A DNA stretch of 64,000 nucleotides from Rhodospirillales bacterium (lineage in GTDB: Bacteria; Pseudomonadota; Alphaproteobacteria; Acetobacterales; Acetobacteraceae): contig JAGWQN010000127.1 of the NCBI GenBank assembly GCA_028869995.1, positions 1-64,000 on the forward strand, read 5' to 3'. The notes beneath the pieces were generated by a model. The model was not told the DNA's origin. It saw only the letters and a list, made by a program, of their open reading frames with translations, and made no database searches. Positions 48,600-57,438 of this stretch are shown piece after piece; the first letter of the stretch is position 1, and each line of letters opens with the position of its first letter. Position numbers and translations under genes: made by a program.

Positions 48600-49634
48600 T
48601 CATGGGGCGGGCCCTTCCGCCAGACCGGCCAGCCGAACGCATTTAAGCATCACGCTCGGCAGCCCCGCCTGCCCGAGACGCGCCGCTGGCACCAGCTCTC
48701 CGGGTGCCGAGATGCGCGCGACCGCGGCGCGCATCAGCGTGATCTCGAGCTCGGCGTGGGTGAAGCCATGCCAAAGCGTCCCGATCGGCCTCCAGACGGC
48801 CTTCGCCGGGGCGAGCGCGAGCGCCTCCTCCGGTGTCCATTCGGCCGGACGCCAGGAGGTTCCAGGCAACTCCATCATGCCGCCGAGCACCCCCTCGCGG
48901 GGACGCCGGCGTAGCAAGACCCGGCCGGCCGCGTCCTCCAGCAGAAAATGCACCCCGAACCAGCGCGCCCGCGGCTTTTTCGGCGCGCGCACGGGCAGCC
49001 GCTGCGCGATGTCGCGCCCGGCGCAACCGTCGCGCCATGGGCAGGCGGGACAGCGCGGCGAGACGGGCGTGCAGACGGTGGCGCCCAGATCGAAGAGCGC
49101 CTGCGCCACATCGCCGGGCCGGGCGTGGGCCGCCTCCTGCTGGCCGATCCGGGCCGCCGCCGCCCGTATCGCGGCTTTGCCGCGCGGCAGCGGTATCTCG
49201 ATGCGCGCGACGCGGGCCATCACGCGTTCGACATTGCCGTCCACCGGGACGGCCGGCAGGCCGAAGCCGATCGCGCCCACCGCCGCGGCCGTATAGGCAC
49301 CCACCCCCGGCAAGGCGCGCAGGCCGTCGATATCCGCCGGGAAACCACGCGCCGCGATCACCTGTGCGGCGGCATGCAGGCGCCTGGCGCGGGCGTAGTA
49401 GCCGAGCCCGGCCCACATCCGCAGCACCTCCTCCTCCCCCGCGGCCGCCATCGCCGCAGCGGTGGGGAACCGCTCGAGGAAGCGCGGGTGGTGCGGCAGG
49501 ACGGTCGCGACCGTGGTCTGTTGCAGCAGCGTTTCGGTCAGCAGCACGTGCCACGGGTCCACCTCGCCCCGTCGCCAGGGCAGGTCCCGCTTGTGCTGAT
49601 CGTACCAGTCGAGCAATTGGGTCACGCACACCAC
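48600..49634 (-). CDS. mutY: A/G-specific adenine glycosylase
   Basis: About 344 residues. The N-terminal helix-hairpin-helix glycosylase domain has LLTETLLQQTT (catalytic Glu), ALPGVGAYTAAAVGAIGFG (hairpin) and VPVDGNVERVMAR (catalytic Asp). The [4Fe-4S] ligands are in CTPVSPRCPACPWRDGC. A NUDIX-like C-terminal domain recognises 8-oxoguanine (GVLGGMMELPGTSW). It removes adenine opposite 8-oxoG. The start is one of clustered GTGs at 49634, 49631 or 49625; none has a clear ribosome site. The dciA ATG on the other strand is only 9 bases from the first. Confidence 0.9.
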   Translation of the reverse strand: MVCVTQLLDWYDQHKRDLPWRRGEVDPWHVLLTETLLQQTTVATVLPHHPRFLERFPTAAAMAAAGEEEVLRMWAGLGYYARARRLHAAAQVIAARGFPADIDGLRALPGVGAYTAAAVGAIGFGLPAVPVDGNVERVMARVARIEIPLPRGKAAIRAAAARIGQQEAAHARPGDVAQALFDLGATVCTPVSPRCPACPWRDGCAGRDIAQRLPVRAPKKPRARWFGVHFLLEDAAGRVLLRRRPREGVLGGMMELPGTSWRPAEWTPEEALALAPAKAVWRPIGTLWHGFTHAELEITLMRAAVARISAPGELVPAARLGQAGLPSVMLKCVRLAGLAEGPAP

Positions 49635-49643
49635 AAGCCCGAT

Positions 49644-50135
49644 ATGACGAGCGAACCTCGATCCGTCTATGCGCCGAAAGCATCGGTCCATGCGCCGAAG
49701 GCCTTGGGGGCGATCCTGGCGCCGCTCGTGCGGCCGGCGCTGAAGCGGCGCGCGCCCTCGATCGCGGCCCTGCTCGCGGAATGGGAGGCCGTGGTGGGCC
49801 CGGCCATCGCCGCCGTGACCGTACCCCGCCGCCTTGCCGCGGGAACGCTGACCCTCGCCGCCAGCCCGCCGATTGCGTTGGAGCTGCAACACCTGGCGCC
49901 GCAACTGCTCTCCCGCATCAACGCCTTCCTTGGCTCAGAGGCCGCAACCCGCCTGCGCTTCGCGCCGAGCATCGTCGCCCCCCCGCAGCATCCGCAGCCG
50001 GCCTCGCCCTCGCCCGAAGCCGTGGCCCGCGTCGCCGCCGCGGTGGCATCGCTGCCGGAGGGTCCGCTCCGCGCGGCGCTGGAGGCTTTGGGCACCGCCC
50101 TCGCCGCGAAAACGACCGGCGCCCCCGAAGCCTGA
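49644..50135 (+). CDS. DUF721 / DciA-like protein
   Basis: 163 residues. The DUF721 core is ALLAEWEAVVGPAIAAVTVPRRLAAGTLTLAASPP, followed by ELQHLAPQLLSRINAFLG. DciA-type proteins recruit or load the replicative helicase DnaB in bacteria that lack DnaC; that role is known for the family but not shown for this copy. The C-terminal part is alanine- and proline-rich. The gene diverges from mutY and precedes the DsbA-like gene and smc, an order shared by many alphaproteobacteria. Confidence 0.88.
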   Translation: MTSEPRSVYAPKASVHAPKALGAILAPLVRPALKRRAPSIAALLAEWEAVVGPAIAAVTVPRRLAAGTLTLAASPPIALELQHLAPQLLSRINAFLGSEAATRLRFAPSIVAPPQHPQPASPSPEAVARVAAAVASLPEGPLRAALEALGTALAAKTTGAPEA

Positions 50136-50165
50136 ACGCGCACAGGCGAATGACAGGAATTCAAC

Positions 50166-50189
50166 GCTCCCGCCCCTCGACGCGGGAGC
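50166..50189. repeat. perfect inverted repeat between dciA-like and dsbA-like genes
   Basis: GCTCCCGC (50166-50173) and GCGGGAGC (50182-50189) pair perfectly around 8 bases. No T-run follows on either strand, so it is not a standard intrinsic terminator. It may protect or process the mRNA between the two plus-strand genes. Confidence 0.4.
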
Positions 50190-50233
50190 ACCCGCCCGCT
50201 TAAGACGCTGGACAAAGTGACCTGGAGATCACC

Positions 50234-50920
50234 ATGCAACGCCGCGCCCTGATCGCGTCCGCTGCCGCCGTCGTCGTCGTGGGCGCTGCCGGCGGCGTGG
50301 CTTGGTATTCGAGGCGCTCAAGCCGCCCCGTGGGCACCCCGCCGGCCCCCGCTCTGCCCGCGGCCCTGCCCCCGACCGACCCGAAGATGACACCCCGCGC
50401 CATCGGCCAGGCCGACGCGCCGGTGACGGTGATGGAGTTCTTCTCCCTCACCTGCCCTCATTGCGCCCGCTTCAGCGGCACCACGCTGCAGCAGGTCAAG
50501 AAAGACTTGGTCGCAACGGGGAAGGTGCGGATCGTTTTCCACGACTTCCCGCTCGACAACCTCGCCCTGCTCGCAGCGATGGTCGCGCGCACCCTACCGG
50601 CCGACAAATACGAACCGTTCTGCGAGGCGCTGTTCGCCTCCCAGGACACCTGGGCCTTCGCGCGCAACGTCGACAACATCGCCGAGCTCGGCAAGATCGC
50701 CGCCCTCTGGGGCATGCCGAACGACCAATTCCGGGCCGCCATCGCCGATACGCCGCTCAAGGTCGCCCTGCTCAATCGACAGGACAATGACCAAAAGCGT
50801 TACAGCATCGACAGCACGCCGAGCTTCGTCTTCAACGGCCCTGGCGCGAAGAACGTGAAGCTGGTCGGAGAAATGCCGTACTCTGATTTCGCCGGCGCGG
50901 TCGCCAAGGCCGCCGCGTAG
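50234..50920 (+). CDS. DsbA-family thiol oxidoreductase
   Basis: 228 residues. An N-terminal signal or anchor (about 5-24) is followed by a thioredoxin-fold domain with CPHC (C74-C77) in MEFFSLTCPHCARF, an inserted helical domain, and the cis-Pro loop STPSFVFNG. It is of the DsbA/ScsC/Bdb type acting in the periplasm as disulfide oxidase or isomerase. No DsbB is present in the window. GGAG lies 6 bases before the ATG. It sits directly upstream of smc, as in other alphaproteobacteria. Confidence 0.92.
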   Translation: MQRRALIASAAAVVVVGAAGGVAWYSRRSSRPVGTPPAPALPAALPPTDPKMTPRAIGQADAPVTVMEFFSLTCPHCARFSGTTLQQVKKDLVATGKVRIVFHDFPLDNLALLAAMVARTLPADKYEPFCEALFASQDTWAFARNVDNIAELGKIAALWGMPNDQFRAAIADTPLKVALLNRQDNDQKRYSIDSTPSFVFNGPGAKNVKLVGEMPYSDFAGAVAKAAA

Positions 50921-50978
50921 AACCGCAGCGGCAGGGTGGCGGCGAACCCTCCGCCGTGCCGGCCGCGGGCCAATATTC

Positions 50979-51006
50979 TCGACTCTCCGGCCACTCCTGT
51001 TAGATT
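50979..51006 (+). promoter_or_regulatory. possible smc promoter with GANTC over the -35 region
   Basis: TCGACT (50979-50984) and TAGATT (51001-51006) are 16 bases apart, each matching 4 of 6 sigma-70 consensus positions. GACTC at 50981-50985 is a GANTC site, the target of CcrM methylation, and overlaps the -35 element. Transcription would start near 51013. The element scores are modest. Confidence 0.4.
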
Positions 51007-51032
51007 ACCAGATACGGTTACCCCGCCGAAAG

Positions 51033-51041
51033 TTATCCACA
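51033..51041 (+). promoter_or_regulatory. perfect DnaA box upstream of smc
   Basis: TTATCCACA matches the consensus 9-mer exactly. It lies 32 bases before the smc start codon, in the presumed leader just after the possible promoter. A DnaA regulatory role at smc is inferred from position. I did not notice a second copy in the window, but the search was by eye. Confidence 0.6.
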
Positions 51042-51072
51042 AGCTGTAGGGGACCGAGCCAGGAGAGGCCGT

Positions 51073-54000
51073 TTGCCCGTCCGCTTCACCCGTCTGCGCA
51101 TTGCCGGCTTCAAATCGTTCGCCGAACCCACGACCGTGGAGATCCACGAGGGGCTGACCGGCATCGTCGGCCCCAATGGCTGCGGCAAGTCCAACATCGT
51201 CGAGTCGCTGCGCTGGGCCATGGGCGAGACCTCCGCGAAATCGCTGCGCGGCGGCGAGATGGAGGACGTCATCTTCGCCGGCACCGCGGCGCGCCCCGCT
51301 CGCAACCTCGCCGAAGTCACCATCTCGCTCGAGGAAACGCAGGGCCGCGCGCCCCCGCCACTGCATGAGGCCCCGGATCTCGAAATCTCCCGGCGCATCG
51401 AACGCGGCCAAGGCAGCCTCTATCGCATCAATGGCCGCGAGGCGCGCGCACGCGACGTGCAGACACTGTTCGCCGATCTGGCCACCGGCGCCCATTCGTC
51501 CGGTATGGTCAGCCAGGGCCGTATCGCCGCCGTGGTCAATGCCCGCCCCGACGAGCGCCGGGCGATCCTTGAAGAGGCGGCCGGTATTACCGGCCTGCAC
51601 GCACGCCGACACGAGGCCGAGCTGAAGCTGCGGGCGGCAGAGGCCAACCTGTCGCGCGCCGAGGACCTTCGGGGCCAGCTCGAATCGCAGCACGAGGCGC
51701 TCAAGCGCCAGGCCCGCCAGGCCGCCCGCTATCGCAACATCTCCGGCGCCGTCCGCAACGCCGAGGCGGAGCTGCTGTCGATCCAGCGCGCCGCCGCCGT
51801 GGCGGCCGAGCAGGAAGCGGCCGCTGCGCAGGCCCTCGCGGTCAGCGCCGTTGCCGCCGCCACCGCCGACGCGACCGCCGCCGCCACCGCCGCCACGGAA
51901 GCCGCCGCCGCCTTGCCGCCACTTCGCGGCAGCGAGGCGGAAGCACGCACCGCCCTCGAGCGCTCGCGCATCGCCGCCGAGCAGGTAGCGGCCGAGGCCC
52001 AGCGCGCGCGCGAGGCCCTCGCGCAGGCCGAGCGCGACCTGGCACGGATCGAGGCCGATCTTGCGCACGCCATGGCGGCCCGCAACGATGCCGAGGCAGC
52101 CCGCGAACGGCTCTCGCGCGAGCGCGCGACGCTCACCGAACAGGCTCAGGCGCTGCCGGCGCGCATCGCCGAGGCCGACGGCCTGCTCACCACCGCGACC
52201 GATGCGGTGCGTTCGGCAGAGGCCGAGGCCAACCGCGCGACCGAACACGCCGCGACCGAGGAAGCGGCCGCGCGCAGCCGTAACGAAGCCAGGCTTTTCG
52301 CCGAGGCGCGGCTGAAGCGCATCGAGGAACGGGCGCAGCGTCTTGCCGCCGAGCGGGCGCGCATTCCCCGCCCAGACCCCACCGCACTGGACGCAGCGCG
52401 CGAGGAGGCTGAACAGGCTCAGGCGGCCCTCGCCGCTATCCGGGCCGCGCTGGAACAGGCCGAGGCCGATCGCGCCACGGGCGACCAGGCTCGGATGGCC
52501 GCGCGCGACACGGCCGAAGCGGCACGCACGCGCATGGCCAGCCTCGCCGCCGAAATCCGGACCCTCGAGGAACTGGTGGGCAACGCCTCCACCCTGGCTG
52601 GCGCTTTGGGCGTCCCGGAAGGTATGGAGGCGGCCGTCGCCGCGGCCTTGGGCGAGGCTCTGGAAAGCGGCGAGTGGCACGAACTGCCATCGCTGCCGCC
52701 GCCTTCCTGGCCCGAGGGCGCCCAAGCGCTGGCGACGAGCGTGAGCGGTCCGCCCTCGCTCGCGCGGGCGCTGGCCTGGGCCGCCGTGGTGGCGGAAGGC
52801 GCCGACCCGCAGGCGCTGCAGCCGCTCCTGGCCCCCGGGCAAATCCTTGTATCGCGCGAAGGCGCCGTCTGGCGGTGGGACGGGTTCGCCGTGCCGGCAG
52901 GCGCCCGTTCGCCGGCCGCGATCCGGATCGCCCAACGCCGGCGCCTGGGCGAGGCCCGTGCGGCGCGGGCCGAGGCCGAAGCCGCGGCGAACGAGGCCAA
53001 GCAGGCGCTGGAAGCGGCCGAGACCGCGCTGCGCCAGGCACGCGACGCGGAAACCGCAGCACGGGGAGCCCGCGGCGAGACGGAACGAAAGCTCGAGCGC
53101 GCCCGCGCCACGGCAGCGCGCCTCACCACGGAAACCGCGTCCGCCACAGCCCGGCTGCAGGCCGCGGATGAGGAGGAGGCGCGGCTGGGCGCGGATCGCG
53201 AGGAGGCCCGCGCGGCACTCGACCAGGCCCTGGCAGGCATCGCGACGGCACCCGACACGTCGGCCGCGCGTGCCGCGGTCGCAGCCGCGCGTGAACATCT
53301 CTCGCAGGCCCGTCGCGACGAGAGCACCGCACGAGCCGCTCAGACCGAGGCGCGGCGCGCGCTGGAAACTGCCCGCCAGCGCCTGGCCAGCCTCGAGTCG
53401 GAACTCGCGGAATGGTCGCGCCGGCATGCCGACGCCCATGCACGCGTCGCGGATCTCGAGACCCGGCGCGGCGAAGCCGCGGCGACCCGAGAAGCCAGCG
53501 CAGCCTTGCCCGAGGAAATCGAGACCCGCCGGATCGCCGGGATCGAGGCGCTGGACGCCGCGGAACGCACCTACAGCGCCTGCGCCGCTGCGTTGCAGGC
53601 TGCCGAGGCGGCGGCCGGCGCCGCCGACCGCGCCGCGCGCAGCGCCGAATCCCGGCTGGCCCAGACGCGCGAGGAAGCAGTGCGCATCGAGGCCGCGCGG
53701 GAGGCGGCGGCGGCCGCGGTGGGAACCATTGCCGAGCGCGTGCTGGAACGGCTGGGCGTGGACACGGTACTGCCGGAGCCGCCGGCGGGACTCGACGAGG
53801 ACCGTGCCCGCAAGAAGCTCGAGCGGTTGCTGCGCGAGCGCGACGAGATGGGCCCGGTCAACCTGCGCGCCGAGGTCGAGGCCGAGGAAATCGCCGCCCG
53901 CATCGAGGCGATCGTCAAGGAAGGCGCGGAGCTGACGACCGCCATCGCCAAGCTGCGAGGCTCGATCGGCCATCTCAACCGCGAGGGACGGGAGCGGCTC

Positions 54001-54489
54001 GCCGCCATCTTCGAGCAGGTCGATAACCAGTTCCAGGCCCTTTTCGCGCGGTTGTTCGGCGGCGGGCGGGCGCATCTGGCGCTGGTCGGATCGGACGATC
54101 CGCTGGAGGCTGGACTCGAGATCTACGTCCAGCCGCCCGGGAAGAAACTGGCAACGCTTTCGCTGCTCTCGGGCGGCGAACAGGCGCTGACGGCATTGGC
54201 GCTGATTTTCGCCGTCTTCCGCTGCAATCCCGCCCCCGTCGCGGTGCTGGACGAGGTGGACGCGCCGCTCGACGATGCCAATGTCGAGCGGTTCTGCAAC
54301 CTGCTCGAGCATATGGCGAATGACGGCGGCACCCGGTTTCTGGTCGTCACGCACCATCCGATGACGATGGCCCGGATGGACCGTCTCTACGGCGTGACGA
54401 TGCAGGAGCGCGGCGTCTCGCGCCTGCTATCGGTCGACCTCGCGCGCGCCGCAGCCATGGCGGAGGCGGCCCCTCTCGCCGCCGAGTAG
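51073..54489 (+). CDS. smc: chromosome segregation protein SMC
   Basis: 1138 residues with the SMC layout: N-terminal ATPase half with Walker A GPNGCGKSN (33-41), coiled coil, hinge (about 505-630, GVPEGMEAAVAAALGEAL), returning coiled coil, and C-terminal half with signature LSGGEQALTALALIF and Walker B VAVLDEVDAPLDD. SMC forms the condensin ring with ScpA and ScpB and folds and segregates the chromosome. The coiled coils are extremely alanine-rich. The TTG at 51073 has AGGAG at 51061-51065. A perfect DnaA box and a GANTC site lie upstream. Confidence 0.95.
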   Translation: MPVRFTRLRIAGFKSFAEPTTVEIHEGLTGIVGPNGCGKSNIVESLRWAMGETSAKSLRGGEMEDVIFAGTAARPARNLAEVTISLEETQGRAPPPLHEAPDLEISRRIERGQGSLYRINGREARARDVQTLFADLATGAHSSGMVSQGRIAAVVNARPDERRAILEEAAGITGLHARRHEAELKLRAAEANLSRAEDLRGQLESQHEALKRQARQAARYRNISGAVRNAEAELLSIQRAAAVAAEQEAAAAQALAVSAVAAATADATAAATAATEAAAALPPLRGSEAEARTALERSRIAAEQVAAEAQRAREALAQAERDLARIEADLAHAMAARNDAEAARERLSRERATLTEQAQALPARIAEADGLLTTATDAVRSAEAEANRATEHAATEEAAARSRNEARLFAEARLKRIEERAQRLAAERARIPRPDPTALDAAREEAEQAQAALAAIRAALEQAEADRATGDQARMAARDTAEAARTRMASLAAEIRTLEELVGNASTLAGALGVPEGMEAAVAAALGEALESGEWHELPSLPPPSWPEGAQALATSVSGPPSLARALAWAAVVAEGADPQALQPLLAPGQILVSREGAVWRWDGFAVPAGARSPAAIRIAQRRRLGEARAARAEAEAAANEAKQALEAAETALRQARDAETAARGARGETERKLERARATAARLTTETASATARLQAADEEEARLGADREEARAALDQALAGIATAPDTSAARAAVAAAREHLSQARRDESTARAAQTEARRALETARQRLASLESELAEWSRRHADAHARVADLETRRGEAAATREASAALPEEIETRRIAGIEALDAAERTYSACAAALQAAEAAAGAADRAARSAESRLAQTREEAVRIEAAREAAAAAVGTIAERVLERLGVDTVLPEPPAGLDEDRARKKLERLLRERDEMGPVNLRAEVEAEEIAARIEAIVKEGAELTTAIAKLRGSIGHLNREGRERLAAIFEQVDNQFQALFARLFGGGRAHLALVGSDDPLEAGLEIYVQPPGKKLATLSLLSGGEQALTALALIFAVFRCNPAPVAVLDEVDAPLDDANVERFCNLLEHMANDGGTRFLVVTHHPMTMARMDRLYGVTMQERGVSRLLSVDLARAAAMAEAAPLAAE

Positions 54490-54807
54490 CTTCATCGGCC
54501 AAAGGGAGGAGGACGCGCACCGGCCGCAGCAGGCGGTGCCGGATTCACGCGCGTGGCGCGCCGCGGGGACTGGGAAATCCCCGATGCGTCCGTCACAATA
54601 ACGCGAAAATGCCGCGCGCGCGCCCCATCCCCGGAACGTCCGACCGCTCCCCGCCCCCAGCCCGCTCCGGGCGCGCGAAGGCCGGGGCCGACAAGCGCAC
54701 GTTTTGTTGCTCTCGCGCCGAGGCGGCGAGAGTCATCCGCAACGAAGCGCCAGACCGCCGGCCGGGCTCGCACGAGATGGCGGCGTGATCGATCCGGGCG
54801 CCGCCGC
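54490..54807. other. gap between smc and flippase gene
   Basis: 318 bases without a supported gene. It contains two GANTC sites (GATTC at 54542-54546, GAGTC at about 54730-54734) and a small inverted repeat GGGGA...TCCCC at 54565-54582. The only weakly AT-rich point is CACAATAACGCGAAAATG at about 54594-54611, a place where a flippase promoter could lie. I see no clear -35/-10 pair. Open frames on both strands here are continuations of readings in neighbouring genes. Confidence 0.4.
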
Positions 54808-56301
54808 ATGAGCCCGGACCGCCGCGTCAGCGAGCTGACGGCCACCCGCACGATTGCCATCTCCACAGCCTGGAATCTCTCCGGCCGCATCTTCCCACTG
54901 CTGATCGCGGTCGCCGTCACACCGTTTCTGCTGCATGCGATGGGGCTCACGCGCTGGGGCATCTTCTCGCTCTCGCTGGCGCTGATGAGCGCCTTCACCA
55001 TTTTCGACCTCGGGCTGGCCAGGGCCCTGACGCGCACCATCGCGCACGCGATCGCCAATGGCGAGGACGAAGCCGCGGCAGAGGCGACCAAGACTGGTAT
55101 CGTTGTTCTCGCCGGCCTCGGCGTCGTGTTCGCCGTGATCATCGCGCTGGGTCTGCATCTTTATGTCGGTCATGCACTGAAAGTGCCGCCAGCTTTGCGC
55201 CCGGAGGTCATGCACGCGCTCGACGTGCTCTGCCTGGCGCTGCCGCTTGTCGTCGTCAATGGCTCGCTCTGGGGTGTGCTGTCCGCCTACCAGCGCGTCG
55301 GTACCTACACGATCATCAACATGCCGATCCTGGTCGTCTACTATCTCGGCCCATTGGCCACCCTCGCGGTCTGGCACAGCCTGGTGCCGGTCATGGCGGT
55401 TCAGGTCGTCTGCCGTGGGCTGACCACCATCATCCTCTGGCGGCTGGCGCACCGTGCGATGCCGTCGCTCGCCCGGGCACGCATCTCGTTTCGCGCGATC
55501 CGTCCGGTGCTGCATCTCGGCGGCTGGATGACGGTCTCGAACCTGGCCTTCCCGATCCTGCTCTACATGGATCGCTTCGTTATCGCTTCCGTTCTCTCGC
55601 CGGCTGCGACCGCCTGGTATGCGACCCCGTTCGATATCATCTTTCGTTTTACCGCTTTGCCGCAGGCGGTGATGGCGGCGGCCTTTCCGGCGATGACGAC
55701 AGCGCATCGCGCGGCGCCGGCCCGCGCCGCCCTGCTTTACCGGCGAGTGCTGCTGGCCGTGGGCGCCCTGGTTCTGCCGGTCGCGCTCGTCGCCGTAACG
55801 ATGGCGGAGCCGTTGCTGCGGCTCTGGCTTGGCGCGGCATTTGCGCAGCAGGCCGCGCCGGTGCTGCGCCTTCTGGGCTTCGGCATCCTTTTCTACAGCC
55901 TCGACATCGTCGCCGCCGACATGCTGGACGGGCTGGGGAAGCCGGCCTTCAATGCACGCCTCGCATTGCTTGAGATCGCAATCCTGGTCCCGCTGCTGCT
56001 GGTTCTGCTGCCGCTCTTCGGCGTCGTCGGCGCGGCGGCCTCGTGGGTCGCACGGGTCGCCCTCTCCTTCGGGCTGCGCGTCTGGTTGCTGGTCCGGATC
56101 TTCCCAGAAACGCGCGCCGAGCTGCTGCGTGTCATCCCGGTGTTCGCGCTTTCGCTGCTGGCCCTCATCGTGGCCGTCCTCGGACCGGTCGCCGCTGGCG
56201 CCGCGTTGCTGGTGGTCGCCACCTTCACGTGGACGCGCGCTCTCAATGGCGATGAACGAACGGCCGTCCTGGTCAGGCTGAAGCGCGTTCCCGCCGCCTG
56301 A
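54808..56301 (+). CDS. Wzx-type polysaccharide flippase (MATE/MVF fold)
   Basis: 497 residues with 12-14 hydrophobic helices. TRTIAISTAWNLSGRIFPLLIAV opens the first helix, and FDLGLARALTRTIA and LHLGGWMTVSNLAFPILLYMDRFVIA are typical of oligosaccharide flippases. It should flip undecaprenyl-linked repeat units across the inner membrane. It starts a second polysaccharide locus, convergent with the GT2 gene. The XrtA locus at 3-21 kb has no flippase, so this protein could serve both. The ATG 54808 lacks a strong ribosome site; upstream frame is low-quality. Confidence 0.88.
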   Translation: MSPDRRVSELTATRTIAISTAWNLSGRIFPLLIAVAVTPFLLHAMGLTRWGIFSLSLALMSAFTIFDLGLARALTRTIAHAIANGEDEAAAEATKTGIVVLAGLGVVFAVIIALGLHLYVGHALKVPPALRPEVMHALDVLCLALPLVVVNGSLWGVLSAYQRVGTYTIINMPILVVYYLGPLATLAVWHSLVPVMAVQVVCRGLTTIILWRLAHRAMPSLARARISFRAIRPVLHLGGWMTVSNLAFPILLYMDRFVIASVLSPAATAWYATPFDIIFRFTALPQAVMAAAFPAMTTAHRAAPARAALLYRRVLLAVGALVLPVALVAVTMAEPLLRLWLGAAFAQQAAPVLRLLGFGILFYSLDIVAADMLDGLGKPAFNARLALLEIAILVPLLLVLLPLFGVVGAAASWVARVALSFGLRVWLLVRIFPETRAELLRVIPVFALSLLALIVAVLGPVAAGAALLVVATFTWTRALNGDERTAVLVRLKRVPAA

Positions 56302-56370
56302 GCAGGTCGCCGGACACCGTGGCAACCAGCAGCGACGCCCGCTTGCCGTGCGAACCCGGCCGGCCGATTG

Positions 56371-57216
56371 TCACAGGGCGCCTTCGTCGTGCCAGGTCCA
56401 ATATCCCCAGAGCCTTCCGCGCAGTGTGCGGCCGTAAAAGGCGACGCACGCGCCGTCCGCCCGCAGCACGCCCATGACCATTCCGCCGAGCGCCCGCAGC
56501 AGGTAACGCCCCAGCGTCCCGATCCCATACCGATGGTGGCGCAGGCAGGCGCCGAACCCCGCGGCGCTCCCATGCACGCGCGCGAGGCCGATGGCGGACA
56601 GGCGGCTGTCGTGGTGGCGTACGACAAGAGCCGGATCGAACACGGCCGGGACACCCGCCGCCACCAATCGCAGCGCGAGATCCGCGGACTCGCAACTCGT
56701 GAACGCTGTTCCCAGGCCGAACCGTTGGTCGAAGCCGCCAAGCCGGGCCAGCGCCTCGCGAGCGATGAACAGGCCCGGTTCACGTGCGGTCACGAACACA
56801 TTGTCGCGCGTGACGGGCCCCACCCGCGGCGGCGCATATCCGCCGGCACTGGGCATCCCGCTCTCGCTCGCGACCAACGCCGTCACCATCCCCGGCACCG
56901 GCAGGGCCGCCAGCCTTTCGGCCACTCCCTCAAGCAGCCCCGGCGCATAGGTGCAGTCGTCGTCGGGAAATGCGACGATGTCGCCGCGCGCGAGCGGGAT
57001 GCCCGCATTGCGCGCCGCCGATACGTGGCCGGACGCCATGCGGCGATGGACAAAGGTGATGTGGGAGAAAGCGGCAAGCACGGGCGCGAGACGTTCATCC
57101 TCGTTCTGGTCGACGACGATGACCTCACGCACGAGCGCCGCCTCACCGAGACTGGCGAGAAACGCCCTCGGCTCTTCGACGCGCCCGACGGTTGCGAGGA
57201 TCAGCGAGAAACGCAT
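56371..57216 (-). CDS. GT2-family glycosyltransferase
   Basis: 281 residues of GT-A fold. The early SLILATVGRVEEPRAFLASL and VIVVDQNEDERL bind the nucleotide; FPDDDCTYAPGLLE is the DxD motif; FDQRFGLGTAFTSCESADLALR contains the catalytic ED-like region. It transfers a sugar by inversion, probably in the second polysaccharide pathway. ATG 57216 removes a non-conserved upstream reading. It is convergent with the flippase (69 bases) and divergent from the next GT2 gene. Confidence 0.88.
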   Translation of the reverse strand: MRFSLILATVGRVEEPRAFLASLGEAALVREVIVVDQNEDERLAPVLAAFSHITFVHRRMASGHVSAARNAGIPLARGDIVAFPDDDCTYAPGLLEGVAERLAALPVPGMVTALVASESGMPSAGGYAPPRVGPVTRDNVFVTAREPGLFIAREALARLGGFDQRFGLGTAFTSCESADLALRLVAAGVPAVFDPALVVRHHDSRLSAIGLARVHGSAAGFGACLRHHRYGIGTLGRYLLRALGGMVMGVLRADGACVAFYGRTLRGRLWGYWTWHDEGAL

Positions 57217-57438
57217 GTGAACGACCCCCGGCCGCGGCCGGCGCCCGGATGCCTGTCTCGTGTCGGCCGGGCATCGGGACCGGCATGCGGGATCATCACT
57301 CTTTCCTTCGGACACCGAATACCCCACCATCTTCGAACCGATGGGCACATGCAAGCTTCCCGCGCGGCGAGAATGTTACGAACAGGCGTCGTTTCGGAGC
57401 GTCGCCGGCATGACCGCGCCGAACCGGCGGCGCGCGTG

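Noticed and set aside
50800-54357. Very long open frame antisense to smc (about 1185 codons)
   Set aside because: It mirrors the alanine-rich codons of smc; composition is Gly/Arg/Leu-rich with no domain motifs. A high-GC shadow.
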